This document shows, piece by piece, positions 7,905 through 17,194 of a DNA stretch of 64,000 nucleotides; within the stretch, counting starts at the first letter, position 1; every line of letters begins with the position of its first letter. Source of the stretch: Deltaproteobacteria bacterium (GTDB lineage: Bacteria; Myxococcota_A; UBA9160; JAJDAL01). The stretch lies in NCBI GenBank assembly GCA_029261875.1, contig JAJDAL010000002.1, positions 1-64,000 of the forward strand, in the 5' to 3' direction. Made by a program: the position numbers and the translations under genes. Below the pieces are notes generated by a model. That model searched no databases and was not told where the DNA came from. It saw only the letters and a program-made list of their open reading frames with translations.

Positions 7905-10097
7905 TCAGCGTCCTACCGTGGGATAGATTGCACCGTCGGTCTGGTTGTAGCTCGGCCATGTGAGCCGGCCCCACACCTGGCTGTCGAGTAGGTCCAGGGT
8001 GTCGCCGGAATCGAATCCGTCCATCACTTCGAACCAGCCACCGTTCGCCGGGTAGGCGCCGAGTCCGACCACCAATTCGTCGACGCCGTCGCCGTCTAGG
8101 TCACCACAGGCGGGAAACGTTTCCCCCTGCTGCTGGTTGTATTCTGGCCAATGCACGCGGGTCCAGCCCATCGCCCCGTAGCCAGCCGTTGCATCATCGA
8201 AAAATTCGAGCCAGCCGCCGGTGCCCGAGTCGAAGCCCATGACGATTTCGTCGCGGCCATCGCCGTCGATATCGCCGCAGGCCGGTCGGGTTCCCGTACC
8301 CCTAGTCCGCGAAAGGGCCCAGCTCGTTTGGAGGCTCGCGAGTTGGGTATGGCCCGCCAAGGCATCGTCGAACACCACCAAGCGCCCCCCTGTACCCGCA
8401 TCGAACGCGCCGAGACCCACTACGATCTCGTCCAGATCATCGCCATCGACATCGCACAACACGGGCCGAGTCTCGCCATTGCCAACCAGATAATCGACGT
8501 CGTCCAGTAGCAGCTTGTAGCCGAGCCGTCGAAATTGATGTGCGGCGTCGTCGAAGATCCAAAGCAATGTGCTGCTTCCGGTGCCACCGCCGATGATGAG
8601 TTCGTCGCGATGATCGCCGTCGATGTCACCGCAAGCGGGTCGTGATTCCCCGTTGTTGGCGTCATAGGTGGCGTTGGATGTGTATCGAACCCAACCGAGA
8701 GCCGCGAAGCCGGTGTCCTCGTCATCTTGAATCTGGACCCAGCCCCCATTGGCCGGGAACGCATCCAAACCGATGGCGACTTCGTGCTTGCCATCTCCGT
8801 CGAAGTCACAAAGGATGGGGCGCGCGCCGCCTCCGCTGGCATTGTAGGCGTCGAATTGCGAAACCCGCTCCCAGCCGAGGCTGTCCTTCGGTGATGTGGG
8901 ATCGATGTTCTCGAACCAACCGCCGTCAACATAGCTCGCCATACCCATCATCAGTGGGGGCGGATTCCCGGAAGACGAATCGAAAACCGACACGGTTGCG
9001 CCACCGTCCGCCAGCGCATCCACATAGATCGTAATTTCGTGACCCGCGCCGTTGATGAAACTGTATTCCTCACCGGCGAGGAAACCCGCATCGAAGTAGT
9101 CCCTTTCGTCGGGCTGTGCGCTCGGGGTCGCATCGATCAGACTCGTATGGCCCCCCACCTGAGGGGCGACGACTCGAAGTTGCACCCCGCTGGGCGGAGC
9201 GTGGGGCGATTCGCAGTTCGGGTAGTTGTCCGCGCGACGCTTCTCGACGACCAGATAAGACCCGAGGCCGTCGCTGTTGTCGCGGCTAAAGCGAATGCCC
9301 TGGGGGCGGCTGGTTACAGCCGCATCTTCCGGGGCGTAAATCGCATACAGCCCGGGCGCCGGGTCCGAGAGTAGATTCTGTCCTTCTTCCCAACCGAGTC
9401 TGGATTTATTCGCGGCCGAGAATCCGCAACGCCCGCCCCCCATGGGATCCCATGGGTCCGAGTATTCGCAGTAGGACGAACTGGGATCATCGCAATCGAA
9501 CCCACGGGCGTGTTGTAGTCCGAAATTGTGGCCCAATTCGTGGGAGAGTACGTGGTGGTCGGGTGCCGCCCAGGTGGCGTACCACGAGTAGCGGCCATAT
9601 ACCGCCGCCCCCGCCCAATCGCAACCCGCCAAAGCGCTGGGCACCACGATGGCGACGTGGTCGTACTCCGAAGTATCGAACCTATTCTCTACAGCGGTTG
9701 TCCAGGCGCCTGTTGGGCAATTTCCGGGCACGATTTCGTTGGGGAAAGTGTGCCAGCCATGAACGTCTGCGACGCCACCCTCGATCTCCAGTTGCCCAAG
9801 AGAAGTGTTGTTCATAAACGTGCGAAGCGACGGGGCGGCGCCAAAAAACGTCGACTCGGCATCCTCACGGGGGTAAGGCTCCGGGTAACCCGCGTAGTTC
9901 ATCAAATAGACGCCCAATCGGATGCTGGGCGGCACGCTGATCTCCGAGGCGGCTTGTTCAGCAACCGGAAGAGTAAATTCTTCGGATCCGCAGATGAACT
10001 CGACGTCGCCAGGGGTGGGTTGCGTTTCTTCGACCGGACAACCGGCAAAGACGCCGATCATCGCAATCCACATCGTCCCACGTAAGAACTTCATCAT
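7905..10097 (-). CDS. Lipoprotein zinc metalloprotease with VCBS/FG-GAP-like repeats
   Basis: 730 residues; AGGAG lies 6 nt before the ATG. MMKFLRGTMWIAMIGVFAGC is a lipoprotein signal. Residues 186-196 read HELGHNFGLQH, the HExxHxxGxxH zinc site of metzincins, preceded by DHHVLS and followed by several Cys, similar to gametolysin-like M11 peptidases. From about residue 385 there are five repeats with the core DxDGDxxDExxxG (for example CGDIDGDGRDEIVMG), which resemble VCBS/FG-GAP calcium-binding propeller blades. Expected role: exported, surface-anchored protease. It is a second, distinct protease-plus-propeller protein besides the M6-like one at 459-3158. Confidence 0.85.
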   Translation of the reverse strand: MMKFLRGTMWIAMIGVFAGCPVEETQPTPGDVEFICGSEEFTLPVAEQAASEISVPPSIRLGVYLMNYAGYPEPYPREDAESTFFGAAPSLRTFMNNTSLGQLEIEGGVADVHGWHTFPNEIVPGNCPTGAWTTAVENRFDTSEYDHVAIVVPSALAGCDWAGAAVYGRYSWYATWAAPDHHVLSHELGHNFGLQHARGFDCDDPSSSYCEYSDPWDPMGGGRCGFSAANKSRLGWEEGQNLLSDPAPGLYAIYAPEDAAVTSRPQGIRFSRDNSDGLGSYLVVEKRRADNYPNCESPHAPPSGVQLRVVAPQVGGHTSLIDATPSAQPDERDYFDAGFLAGEEYSFINGAGHEITIYVDALADGGATVSVFDSSSGNPPPLMMGMASYVDGGWFENIDPTSPKDSLGWERVSQFDAYNASGGGARPILCDFDGDGKHEVAIGLDAFPANGGWVQIQDDEDTGFAALGWVRYTSNATYDANNGESRPACGDIDGDHRDELIIGGGTGSSTLLWIFDDAAHQFRRLGYKLLLDDVDYLVGNGETRPVLCDVDGDDLDEIVVGLGAFDAGTGGRLVVFDDALAGHTQLASLQTSWALSRTRGTGTRPACGDIDGDGRDEIVMGFDSGTGGWLEFFDDATAGYGAMGWTRVHWPEYNQQQGETFPACGDLDGDGVDELVVGLGAYPANGGWFEVMDGFDSGDTLDLLDSQVWGRLTWPSYNQTDGAIYPTVGR

Positions 10098-10573
10098 TGC
10101 TTTCTCCTGCTACGGCGGTGCGTTCGAAGGGTACCCGTGCCCATAGTCGGCCACGATGTCGTCGAAGCCGGAATCGTTCAGGCCGCCGACGGCGATTTCG
10201 AGCAGCTGCGGGGTACGACGCCGTGTCTTCCACAAGAGCGTGACGTGTCAACCCTGCGAACGGCGAAACCTCTAGGCGGAACGAAACACGATCATGCTGC
10301 AACCGTTCGCAAACCCCTCCGCCCAAGGGCGCGAAGTCCATTGAAGTGAGTTTGAGAGCCCTCACGTGACTGTGTTTCTAGCGATCAATTTGTGTGTGGA
10401 ATGTGCGACGGTCTACGCGGTTCTTCTTGGTGCCCAGCGGTTGAGGGGGTCCGAACTCTACCCGGGTCTAGAGGGGATCGGCGTCGACGCGGACCCGGCG
10501 TTGGTAGCCCGGGCACGGGAGCACGAGTCGACGATCGCACCAGACTCGGCTGACGCCGCAGGAGGGCAATGCG
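10098..10573. other. Intergenic region, no supported gene
   Basis: 476 bp between the metalloprotease gene start and the end of trpA. Short open frames occur on both strands, but none has a convincing ribosome site, signal or recognisable motif. No strong hairpin was seen. Confidence 0.5.
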
Positions 10574-11335
10574 CTAACGCAGACCTTCGATAAATCCCTT
10601 GATCGCCCCAATACCCTCGTCTTCCAGCACGCGAATCGATTGTGTCCCGATCACCGCAATCTCGACCTGCCCGCGCAGAAACTCCACATCCTCCGCGTTC
10701 TTGACGCCAAAGCCCAGTGCCAGCGGAAGCTTCGTCGCCGCACGGCAGCGACTCAGATAGTCACCGAACTCGGCCGAAAACGAGGTGTCGGCGCCCGTCA
10801 CGCCCTTTCGAGCGACGCAGTAGATGAGGCCTTCGGCGACTTCATCGATCAACTTCATGCGCTCGGAACGGGTATTGGGCGAGTAGATGAAGATCGGCGC
10901 GAGGGAGTTCGCTTTCATCGCCGCCAGGTAGGTCTCGGCTTCTTCCGGGGGGAGATCCGGCACGATGGCGCCCTGCAATCCCGCGGCAGACAGCCGCTCG
11001 GCGAAGCGACCGACCCCATACTTGAAGAGTATGTTGTAGTAGGTCATCACCAGAAACGGGATGTCGAAGCGCTTGCTCACTTGCTCGCCGAACTCCATGC
11101 AACGTTCGACCGTGGAACCGGCCGCAAGTGCCTGTTGGTTGGCATGTAAGATGACCGGCCCATCCGCTATGGGCTCGGAGAATGGGATTTGAAGTTCCAT
11201 CAAGTCAACGCCCGCTTCGACCATCGACTCGACGACTCTGAGCGAATCGTCGAAGGATGGGTAGCCGATCACGATATGGGTCATCAGCAGGATGTCCTTC
11301 TGGGACATCTTTGCGCGAATCGTTTCTTCAAGCAT
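10574..11335 (-). CDS. trpA: Tryptophan synthase alpha subunit
   Basis: 253 residues, slightly shorter than the roughly 268 of enterobacterial TrpA. It cleaves indole-3-glycerol phosphate to indole and glyceraldehyde 3-phosphate. The catalytic pair is present: Glu47 in LMELQIPFSEP and Asp58 in IADGP. The phosphate-binding loop region near the C-terminus (LGFGVKNAEDV, then GTQSI) is also recognisable. The loop reads QIPFSEP instead of the commoner GVPFSDP, so it belongs to a less usual branch. It starts 8 nt inside the end of trpB, so translation is probably coupled and the alpha-beta complex made in balance. Last gene of the GntR-trpB-trpA operon. Confidence 0.95.
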   Translation of the reverse strand: MLEETIRAKMSQKDILLMTHIVIGYPSFDDSLRVVESMVEAGVDLMELQIPFSEPIADGPVILHANQQALAAGSTVERCMEFGEQVSKRFDIPFLVMTYYNILFKYGVGRFAERLSAAGLQGAIVPDLPPEEAETYLAAMKANSLAPIFIYSPNTRSERMKLIDEVAEGLIYCVARKGVTGADTSFSAEFGDYLSRCRAATKLPLALGFGVKNAEDVEFLRGQVEIAVIGTQSIRVLEDEGIGAIKGFIEGLR

Positions 11336-12554
11336 TGTATTGCTCCGCCTTGTCGCGAATGAATTGCTCCCATTTGGGATCGCCGAATGCGTCGGCCACG
11401 GTGAAGATGTCCTTGTCCCCGCGACCGGATTGGTTGATCAGGAGGATGTCATCGCTCGAGAGTTCCGGCGCTTCCTTGAATGCCTGCACGAAGGCATGGC
11501 TCGATTCGAGGGCGGGGATGAGTCCCTCCTTGCGGACGGTCAGGGCGAGCGCATCGACCACTTCCCGATCGGTAGCGGACTCGAACCGTACGCGGCCCTG
11601 CTCATGGAGGTGCGAGAGAATCGGCGAAACGCCCACATAGTCGAGTCCCGCGGCGACACTATGCGTGTGCCGCATCTGGCCGTCGTCATCCTGCAGGAAG
11701 AAGGTCTTGTAGCCCTGGGCGACACCCAGCGAGGCATCCTTGGATGCCAGGCGGGCTGCATGCGCACCGCTATCGATACCTCGACCGCCGGCCTCGACGC
11801 CGATCAGCTCCACCTCATCTTCGAAGAAGCCACTGAAGATGCCCATGGCGTTGGAGCCGCCCCCGACGCACGCATAAACGCGATGGGGCAAGCGGTTCGT
11901 CCGCTCCAGCATCTGGGCGCGCGCCTCCTTGCCGATGATGGACTGCAACCAGCTGACCATCGCGGGAAAGGGATGGGGCCCACACACGGTTCCCAGCGCG
12001 TAGTGGGTTGTGTCCATATTCGTAACCCAATCGCGGAAGGCCTCATTGATCGCGTCTTTGAGGGTGCGCGAACCGTGCGTGACGGGAACGACGTCGGCGC
12101 CCAGCCGCTCCATCCAGAAGACATTCGGTCGCTGTCTGGCTACGTCGACTTCACCCATGTAGATGGTGCATTCGAGTCCGAATTTCGCCGCCATGGTGGC
12201 TGTGGCGACACCGTGTTGGCCCGCGCCGGTCTCCGCAATGACCCGGCTCTTTCCCATGCGCTTGATCAGCAACCCTTGCCCCATGACGTTATTCACCTTG
12301 TGGGCACCCGTGTGATTCAGATCTTCACGCTTGATGTAGATCTGTGCGCCGCCGAAATGTCGAGTCAGATTCTCCGCAAAGGTGATCGGGGTAGGTCGGC
12401 ACGAATACGTGCGCATGAGCTCTTCGAATTCCTGCCAGAACGTGGGGTCCGCTTTGGCGCTTTCGTAGGCAAGCGTCAGCTCATCGAAAGTGGCGACCAG
12501 GATTTCGGGGATATAGGCCCCCCCGAATTGGCCGTAATAGCCGCGATCATTCAT
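11328..12554 (-). CDS. trpB: Tryptophan synthase beta chain
   Basis: 408 residues from ATG 12554 (GGAGG 8 nt upstream; the frame extends further but without support). PLP-dependent enzyme that joins indole and L-serine to give L-tryptophan in the cytoplasm. The PLP lysine is Lys86 in HTGAHKVNN, preceded by KREDLNHTG; the phosphate-binding loop is CVGGGSNAMG; the N-terminal YYGQFGGAYIPE is typical of the TrpB1 type that pairs with TrpA. Overlaps the GntR gene before it by 8 nt and trpA after it by 8 nt, so the three are one transcription and translation unit. No other trp genes are nearby, so the rest of the pathway must lie elsewhere. Confidence 0.97.
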   Translation of the reverse strand: MNDRGYYGQFGGAYIPEILVATFDELTLAYESAKADPTFWQEFEELMRTYSCRPTPITFAENLTRHFGGAQIYIKREDLNHTGAHKVNNVMGQGLLIKRMGKSRVIAETGAGQHGVATATMAAKFGLECTIYMGEVDVARQRPNVFWMERLGADVVPVTHGSRTLKDAINEAFRDWVTNMDTTHYALGTVCGPHPFPAMVSWLQSIIGKEARAQMLERTNRLPHRVYACVGGGSNAMGIFSGFFEDEVELIGVEAGGRGIDSGAHAARLASKDASLGVAQGYKTFFLQDDDGQMRHTHSVAAGLDYVGVSPILSHLHEQGRVRFESATDREVVDALALTVRKEGLIPALESSHAFVQAFKEAPELSSDDILLINQSGRGDKDIFTVADAFGDPKWEQFIRDKAEQYNA

Positions 12555-13284
12555 CGGCGATTCCTCCAAGCGTTTGCGAGAACACAAACTGATCCGTTCG
12601 GCAGTAGAGTTCTGAATAGATCGCGCTCTTCGCATGCGGAAAGTGAAGCTCTCGTTTGACGAGCAGTGCGGCCTCGCCTTTCGATAGCTCGAGCAGATCT
12701 GCGCGTCGGGCTCCGGGCCGGCCGACGCGAAAGTTTTGGTCGGCGGAAGTCGGGCGCAGGTGGTAGTGCTCGTCCGCCAGCTGAGCGAGCGAGCGTCCGG
12801 CCAAAGGGATTCGCACGAGATCGGGAAAATGAGACGGGTCGAGATAGAACTCCTCGAGCAAGACCGGTGAATTGCGAACTCGGCTCAGACGAGAGAAGAA
12901 ATAGGCCTCGCGTAGGGAGAATGGGTTCTCGGCATCACTTGGAACTTGGATGCGGCGAGGGCGTTGGACGAGCGTGGTTTTGACCTGGATCCCGTGCTTC
13001 TGGAAGGACGCCATGGTTCCCGCCAACGTGAAGAGATCGATCTGTTCCGGCGGTTCGACAACGAAGGTGCCGGACCCCCGGCGGCGTTCGAGTCGCCGCT
13101 TGCGGATCAGTCGGTCCGTGGCCTGGCGTACGGTCGGACGACCGATTCCAAAGGTTCGCGCCAGTTCCGGCTCGGAGGGAATGCGGCTGCCCGGCACGTA
13201 TTTGCCCGCACGGATTCGCTCGAGCAGCAGGTCCGCCAGCTGGTGATAAAGCGGGATGGGGGATTCGGGGTTGAGCGCCGTCAT
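12547..13284 (-). CDS. GntR/HutC-family (UTRA) regulator heading the trpBA operon
   Basis: 245 residues from ATG 13284, with GGAG 6 nt upstream; the longer frame to 13311 runs into the palindromic operator region. Residues about 8-75 are a GntR winged helix (IPLYHQLADLLLERI, then PSEPELARTFGIGRPTVRQA and a RRGSGTFV wing). Residues about 90-235 are a UTRA-type ligand-binding domain (SFQKHG, then SRLSRVRNSPVLLEEFYLD). HutC-like UTRA regulators usually repress operons in response to a small metabolite; here tryptophan or a related compound is the obvious but unproven guess. Overlaps trpB by 8 nt. The palindrome at 13316-13341 lies 32-57 bp before the start and is probably its operator. Confidence 0.88.
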   Translation of the reverse strand: MTALNPESPIPLYHQLADLLLERIRAGKYVPGSRIPSEPELARTFGIGRPTVRQATDRLIRKRRLERRRGSGTFVVEPPEQIDLFTLAGTMASFQKHGIQVKTTLVQRPRRIQVPSDAENPFSLREAYFFSRLSRVRNSPVLLEEFYLDPSHFPDLVRIPLAGRSLAQLADEHYHLRPTSADQNFRVGRPGARRADLLELSKGEAALLVKRELHFPHAKSAIYSELYCRTDQFVFSQTLGGIADE

Positions 13285-13315
13285 TGGGTTCTCCGGTGGG
13301 GAGTCTTCCACAACC

Positions 13316-13341
13316 CATCAAGTTGTCAAGACAACTTGATG
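13316..13341. promoter_or_regulatory. Perfect 26-bp palindrome, likely GntR operator
   Basis: Arms CATCAAGTTGTC and GACAACTTGATG around a 2-nt AA centre, with no mismatch. The core TTGTC-N2-GACAA has the form of HutC-subfamily operators. On the minus strand it contains TTGACA, a consensus -35 box, so bound repressor would block the promoter of the GntR-trpBA operon. It lies in the region shared with the divergent haloperoxidase gene, which could also be affected. Confidence 0.75.
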
Positions 13342-13449
13342 AAGCCAACGGGAATCAGGAATGTGGTATTTAACCCCCGTGACGAACGCGGAGGAGCCGT
13401 TGCCGCGGGAGGTTCTGGCGCACGCTGAAATGCAGGGGATCGAGGTCAG

Positions 13450-15735
13450 ATGAGCCCGCTCGGACGGATTGGGAGGCTTGGTTGTTTTCTCGCGCTCGGC
13501 GTGTTGCTCGCGCCGCTTTCCGCCAGCGCAGAGCACTCGATCGCGCGCGAATGGAACGAGCTCTTGTTGAATGCCATCCGCGGCGACTTCGCGCGGCCGA
13601 CGATCCATGCCCGGAACCTGTTCCACACGTCGATCGCGATGTGGGATGCCTGGGCGGCCTACGATGACAACGCCAGGACCTACCTCCACCACGAGAAAGC
13701 GACCGCCGGCGACGTGGAAGTCGCTCGTGCCGAAGCGATCAGCTTCGCGGCCTACCGCGTTCTTTCCGCGCGCTTTGCGGGTTCGCCCGGTGCGACGGAA
13801 TCCTTGGCGGCGTTCGACGCGAAGATGGCCGAGCACGGCTACGACGTGGGCTTCCGCGATGAACTCGGGGCGACGCCGGCGTCGCTGGGCAATCGCATTG
13901 CAGCGACGGTGCTCGCGTTCGGGCTTGCGGACGGGGCGAACGAGGTCGACGACTATGCGAACCTCTTCTACGAACCCAGCAACGATCCGATCGTGCCCGA
14001 ACTCCCGGGCAATCCCTCGATTGAAGATCCCAACCGCTGGCAGCCGATCGCCCTGGACTTCTTCATCGATCAATCCGGAAACGTCCACCCATCGGGAACG
14101 CCTCCCTTCCTGAGCCCGGAGTGGGGAACCGTGACGCCTTTCGCGCTGCGTGCGGAAGATCTCACGATCTACAACCGAGACGGCAACGACTACTGGGTCT
14201 ACCACGATCCGGGTCCCCCTCCGCAGTTCCAGGGGGAGGGCGATGCCGAATACAAGTCCGGCTTCGAGCAGGTACTCGAGTGGAGCGGTCTGCTCGATCC
14301 GGCGGATGGCGTGATGATCGATATCGGTCCTTCGGCGCGCGGGAACAACACGCTGGGCACCAACGATGGTTCGGGGTACGGGCTCAACCCGAGAACCGGG
14401 TCCCCCTACGCGCCCAACGTGGTACCGGCGGGGGACTATTACCGGATCCTGGCGGAGTTCTGGGCCGATGGACCGGATTCGGAGACGCCGCCGGGACATT
14501 GGTTCGTGCTGGCGAACTACGTTTCCGATCATCCCGCGGTCGTGAAGAAGATTGGCGGGGTGGGGGACACGCTGGATCCGCTCGCCTGGGACGTCGCCCT
14601 CTATCTCACGCTCGGCGGTGCCATGCACGATGTGGCGATCGCGGCCTGGGGGGCCAAGGGCTGGTACGACTACGTTCGACCGGTGTCGGCGATCCGGCTG
14701 ATGGCGGACTTGGGACAGCGGAGTGATCCGGGACAGCCGTCGTTTCATCCCGACGGCATTGCGTTGGAACCGGGCCGGGTCGAGGTCGTGACCGCGGAAT
14801 CCGTCGCACCCGGCGGGCGTCACGCACATCTCGAAACGTCCGCCATCGGAAAGATTGCGGTCCGGGCGTGGCGCGGTCCCGACTTCATCGTGTCGCCGGA
14901 GACCACGACCGCGGGCGTCGGCTGGATCCGGGTCGAAGATTGGTGGCCCTATCAACGGCCGACTTTCGTGACGCCGCCGTTTGCGGGCTACGTGTCCGGG
15001 CACAGCACCTTCAGCCGCGCCGCAGCGTTGGTGATGACGCAATTCACCGGCGACGCGTTCTTTCCGGGCGGAGTGGGGGAGTTCGCGGCAGCGCGCAACG
15101 CGTTCCTGGTGTTCGAAGACGGGCCCAGTGTCGACGTCACGTTGCAATGGGCCAAGTACTACGACGCGGCCGACGAGTGCAGCCTTTCGCGGATCTATGG
15201 GGGCATTCATCCGCCCGCCGACGACATCCCGGGCCGTCTGATGGGTGCGCGCATCGGTCAAGATGCCTTCGATCGAGCCCAGCTCTACTTTTCGCCGCCG
15301 GACGCGCTGGAGATCCAGCGCGCACTCGTTGCGAGCAAGCCCGCGAGCCGCGGTCGAATCGCGATGCGGGGCACCCTGCGCCCGGGCGGTGCGACGAACC
15401 CCGACGAACTGGACGTGTCGACGGGCCTCACCTTCAGCGTGGACACCGGCAATGCGCCATCGGGTGTCGCTTCCCTGGCAGCCGACGAATGCGTCGCGCG
15501 AAGCAACGGAAAAATCTCCTGTCGCTCGGGCGACCGCCGCCTCCGGGCCTACTTCGCGCCCAGCAAGACCGTTCCCGGCCAGTACACGTTCAAACTGCTG
15601 CTCACGAAGCGCAGTCTCCCCGCGGAACTGACTGGACCTGTCGGCCTATCCATCGAAGATGGCAACGCCGAACAGCAAGGCTCGATCGAATCTTGCGTTT
15701 CCAAGACAACCAAGCTGATCTGCCGGCAGCGCTGA
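13450..15735 (+). CDS. Vanadium-dependent haloperoxidase-like protein (PAP2 superfamily), exported
   Basis: 761 residues with an N-terminal signal peptide (LGCFLALGVLLAPLSASA). The complete vanadate-binding set is visible: Lys403 and Arg410 in KGWYDYVRP, Ser516-Gly517-His518 in VSGHS, and Arg581 and His587 in SRIYGGIH. In known enzymes the second His bonds vanadium and the first His is the acid-base; the reaction is hydrogen-peroxide-driven oxidation of chloride or bromide. Acid phosphatases share this site, so haloperoxidase is likely but not proven. Residues about 620-761 form a separate C-terminal domain with Cys pairs and beta-prone sequence that I cannot name. GAGG lies 4 nt before the ATG. 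Confidence 0.85.
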   Translation: MSPLGRIGRLGCFLALGVLLAPLSASAEHSIAREWNELLLNAIRGDFARPTIHARNLFHTSIAMWDAWAAYDDNARTYLHHEKATAGDVEVARAEAISFAAYRVLSARFAGSPGATESLAAFDAKMAEHGYDVGFRDELGATPASLGNRIAATVLAFGLADGANEVDDYANLFYEPSNDPIVPELPGNPSIEDPNRWQPIALDFFIDQSGNVHPSGTPPFLSPEWGTVTPFALRAEDLTIYNRDGNDYWVYHDPGPPPQFQGEGDAEYKSGFEQVLEWSGLLDPADGVMIDIGPSARGNNTLGTNDGSGYGLNPRTGSPYAPNVVPAGDYYRILAEFWADGPDSETPPGHWFVLANYVSDHPAVVKKIGGVGDTLDPLAWDVALYLTLGGAMHDVAIAAWGAKGWYDYVRPVSAIRLMADLGQRSDPGQPSFHPDGIALEPGRVEVVTAESVAPGGRHAHLETSAIGKIAVRAWRGPDFIVSPETTTAGVGWIRVEDWWPYQRPTFVTPPFAGYVSGHSTFSRAAALVMTQFTGDAFFPGGVGEFAAARNAFLVFEDGPSVDVTLQWAKYYDAADECSLSRIYGGIHPPADDIPGRLMGARIGQDAFDRAQLYFSPPDALEIQRALVASKPASRGRIAMRGTLRPGGATNPDELDVSTGLTFSVDTGNAPSGVASLAADECVARSNGKISCRSGDRRLRAYFAPSKTVPGQYTFKLLLTKRSLPAELTGPVGLSIEDGNAEQQGSIESCVSKTTKLICRQR

Positions 15736-15999
15736 CGATCGTCGTAGAGGTGGGCTCCACGCGGCGTGGCTGAGACCCGCCCCGGTCACAAAGCGGGTCC
15801 CAAGCTCACTACCCGAGTTGCCACGGGAGGGGTATTGGGGCTCCGCGGACCGAGGGTGTTCTCAGGAGATCCTCAGGCTTTCATCTTCGTGCCGCTCGGC
15901 GCAATTGTTCCTCGAAGGGGTACGGGTGTTCCGCCTGAAAGGACGCCGGAAGGCTGGGGCTTTGGGGTTTCGAATTTCGACTTCAACGAAGGAGCTGTG

Positions 16000-16983
16000 A
16001 TGCTGCTGAAACGACTGGCAACCGGCTTGGGTCTTGCGGCGATGTTCGCCTTGACGGGCTGCGATTTCGAATGCGAACTCAATGGAACCAACCAGGGGAT
16101 CATCCTGTACGGAACTCCGGGCAACTTCAATAGCGATTCCCTCACTGCAGCGTATCTATGTGGCGGTGAGGCCATCAACCTGGCGAACGACACGGGCTCC
16201 TCCGTCAACTGGAAGACCATTTTGGTGGGGGAGATCCCCGGCTACGGTATCCAGCGTGCCGACGGCGTGTCGGGAACTGCGGTTCCGAATGGGGCGCGGT
16301 ACCAGTGTCGCATCCAGGGCTATTCCAACAACGCCTTCGAGACGATCGAGAACAACCGCAACGGATCGACCGATAGCGCGCAGTTCGATTTCTGCACCAG
16401 CCTCGCGAAGGACAAGGCTTCCATCGCAGGCGGTCCGCTGTCCCATGAAGTCTGGTACGGACAGCCCGGGAACACGACGTTGATCAACACGCCGTCCCTC
16501 GCTCACCCCTGGCGCTACCGCTGTGCTCGAAACGAAAACGGCTGGAAGTACGATTACTACAATCAAACCCAATTCAGTAATAGCAGCGATTTCGTGAACT
16601 TCTGCGAGGACTTCGTTCAGGACAGGGCCGATGCATCCCACCTGGATCTGCCGTACTCGGCACGCAGAGAAACGCTCGCGGGATTCACCCACATCCTGCA
16701 ATCCGGAACGATGGGGAGTAACGACCCGTTCATCGGATACGTGAACTGCTGGTGGGAGCCCGGCGATTTCCGTTACAGCACCCGGGTCGCAGCATCCAAT
16801 CGCTGCAGTACGGCGAGCGCCTGTATCATGGGCTTCAGTAGTCCTCCGGTTTCAAAGTCTGCGTACTTCGGATCCCAGGGAGCCGGCGTGGGCAACGGAA
16901 CCATCATTGCTCAGCGGTACTGGAATTTCCCGACAGGGCCCTACTCATCGGGTGGTTTTTTCAACCAATGTTCAGGTTTCTAG
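16000..16983 (+). CDS. Lipoprotein of unknown function
   Basis: 327 residues from ATG 16000, with GGAG 5 nt upstream; the open frame extends about 230 bp further but the start chosen gives a clean lipoprotein signal (MLLKRLATGLGLAAMFALTGC). The mature part is rich in Asn, Ser, Gly and aromatic residues with about a dozen Cys, suggesting a disulfide-rich extracytoplasmic protein. Two stretches resemble each other (PNGARYQCRIQGYSNNAF and HPWRYRCARNENGWKY), hinting at an internal duplication. No catalytic motif. Followed by a strong hairpin at 16996-17021. Hypothetical. Confidence 0.75.
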   Translation: MLLKRLATGLGLAAMFALTGCDFECELNGTNQGIILYGTPGNFNSDSLTAAYLCGGEAINLANDTGSSVNWKTILVGEIPGYGIQRADGVSGTAVPNGARYQCRIQGYSNNAFETIENNRNGSTDSAQFDFCTSLAKDKASIAGGPLSHEVWYGQPGNTTLINTPSLAHPWRYRCARNENGWKYDYYNQTQFSNSSDFVNFCEDFVQDRADASHLDLPYSARRETLAGFTHILQSGTMGSNDPFIGYVNCWWEPGDFRYSTRVAASNRCSTASACIMGFSSPPVSKSAYFGSQGAGVGNGTIIAQRYWNFPTGPYSSGGFFNQCSGF

Positions 16984-16995
16984 GAACCGATTGAC

Positions 16996-17021
16996 ACGCG
17001 CCCGGGATCGCCCGGGCGCGT
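16996..17021 (+). terminator. GC-rich hairpin after lipoprotein gene
   Basis: Stem ACGCGCCCGGG / CCCGGGCGCGT, 11 bp without mismatch, loop ATCG, starting 13 bp after the stop codon. There is no T-run behind it, so it may act in a Rho-assisted way or protect the 3' end. Confidence 0.6.
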
Positions 17022-17194
17022 GGGACTGCTCGCCGCATCTACCAGTTGGCGACCGCCCGAGCCCCTCCACTCGCGGGAGAGTCAGGGGCCTTTGCGATCA
17101 GGGGCTTCGCCTAGCGCCCGACCTTTCTCGTCGACCTGAGGGTCGATCCAGAGAATTGCTCAACGACGGTTAGTTCGAAGCTGGCGATGTTGAT

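Noticed and set aside
10366..10593. 75-codon plus-strand frame between the metalloprotease and trpA
   Set aside because: No ribosome site, overlaps the end of trpA, and the sequence has no recognisable motif.
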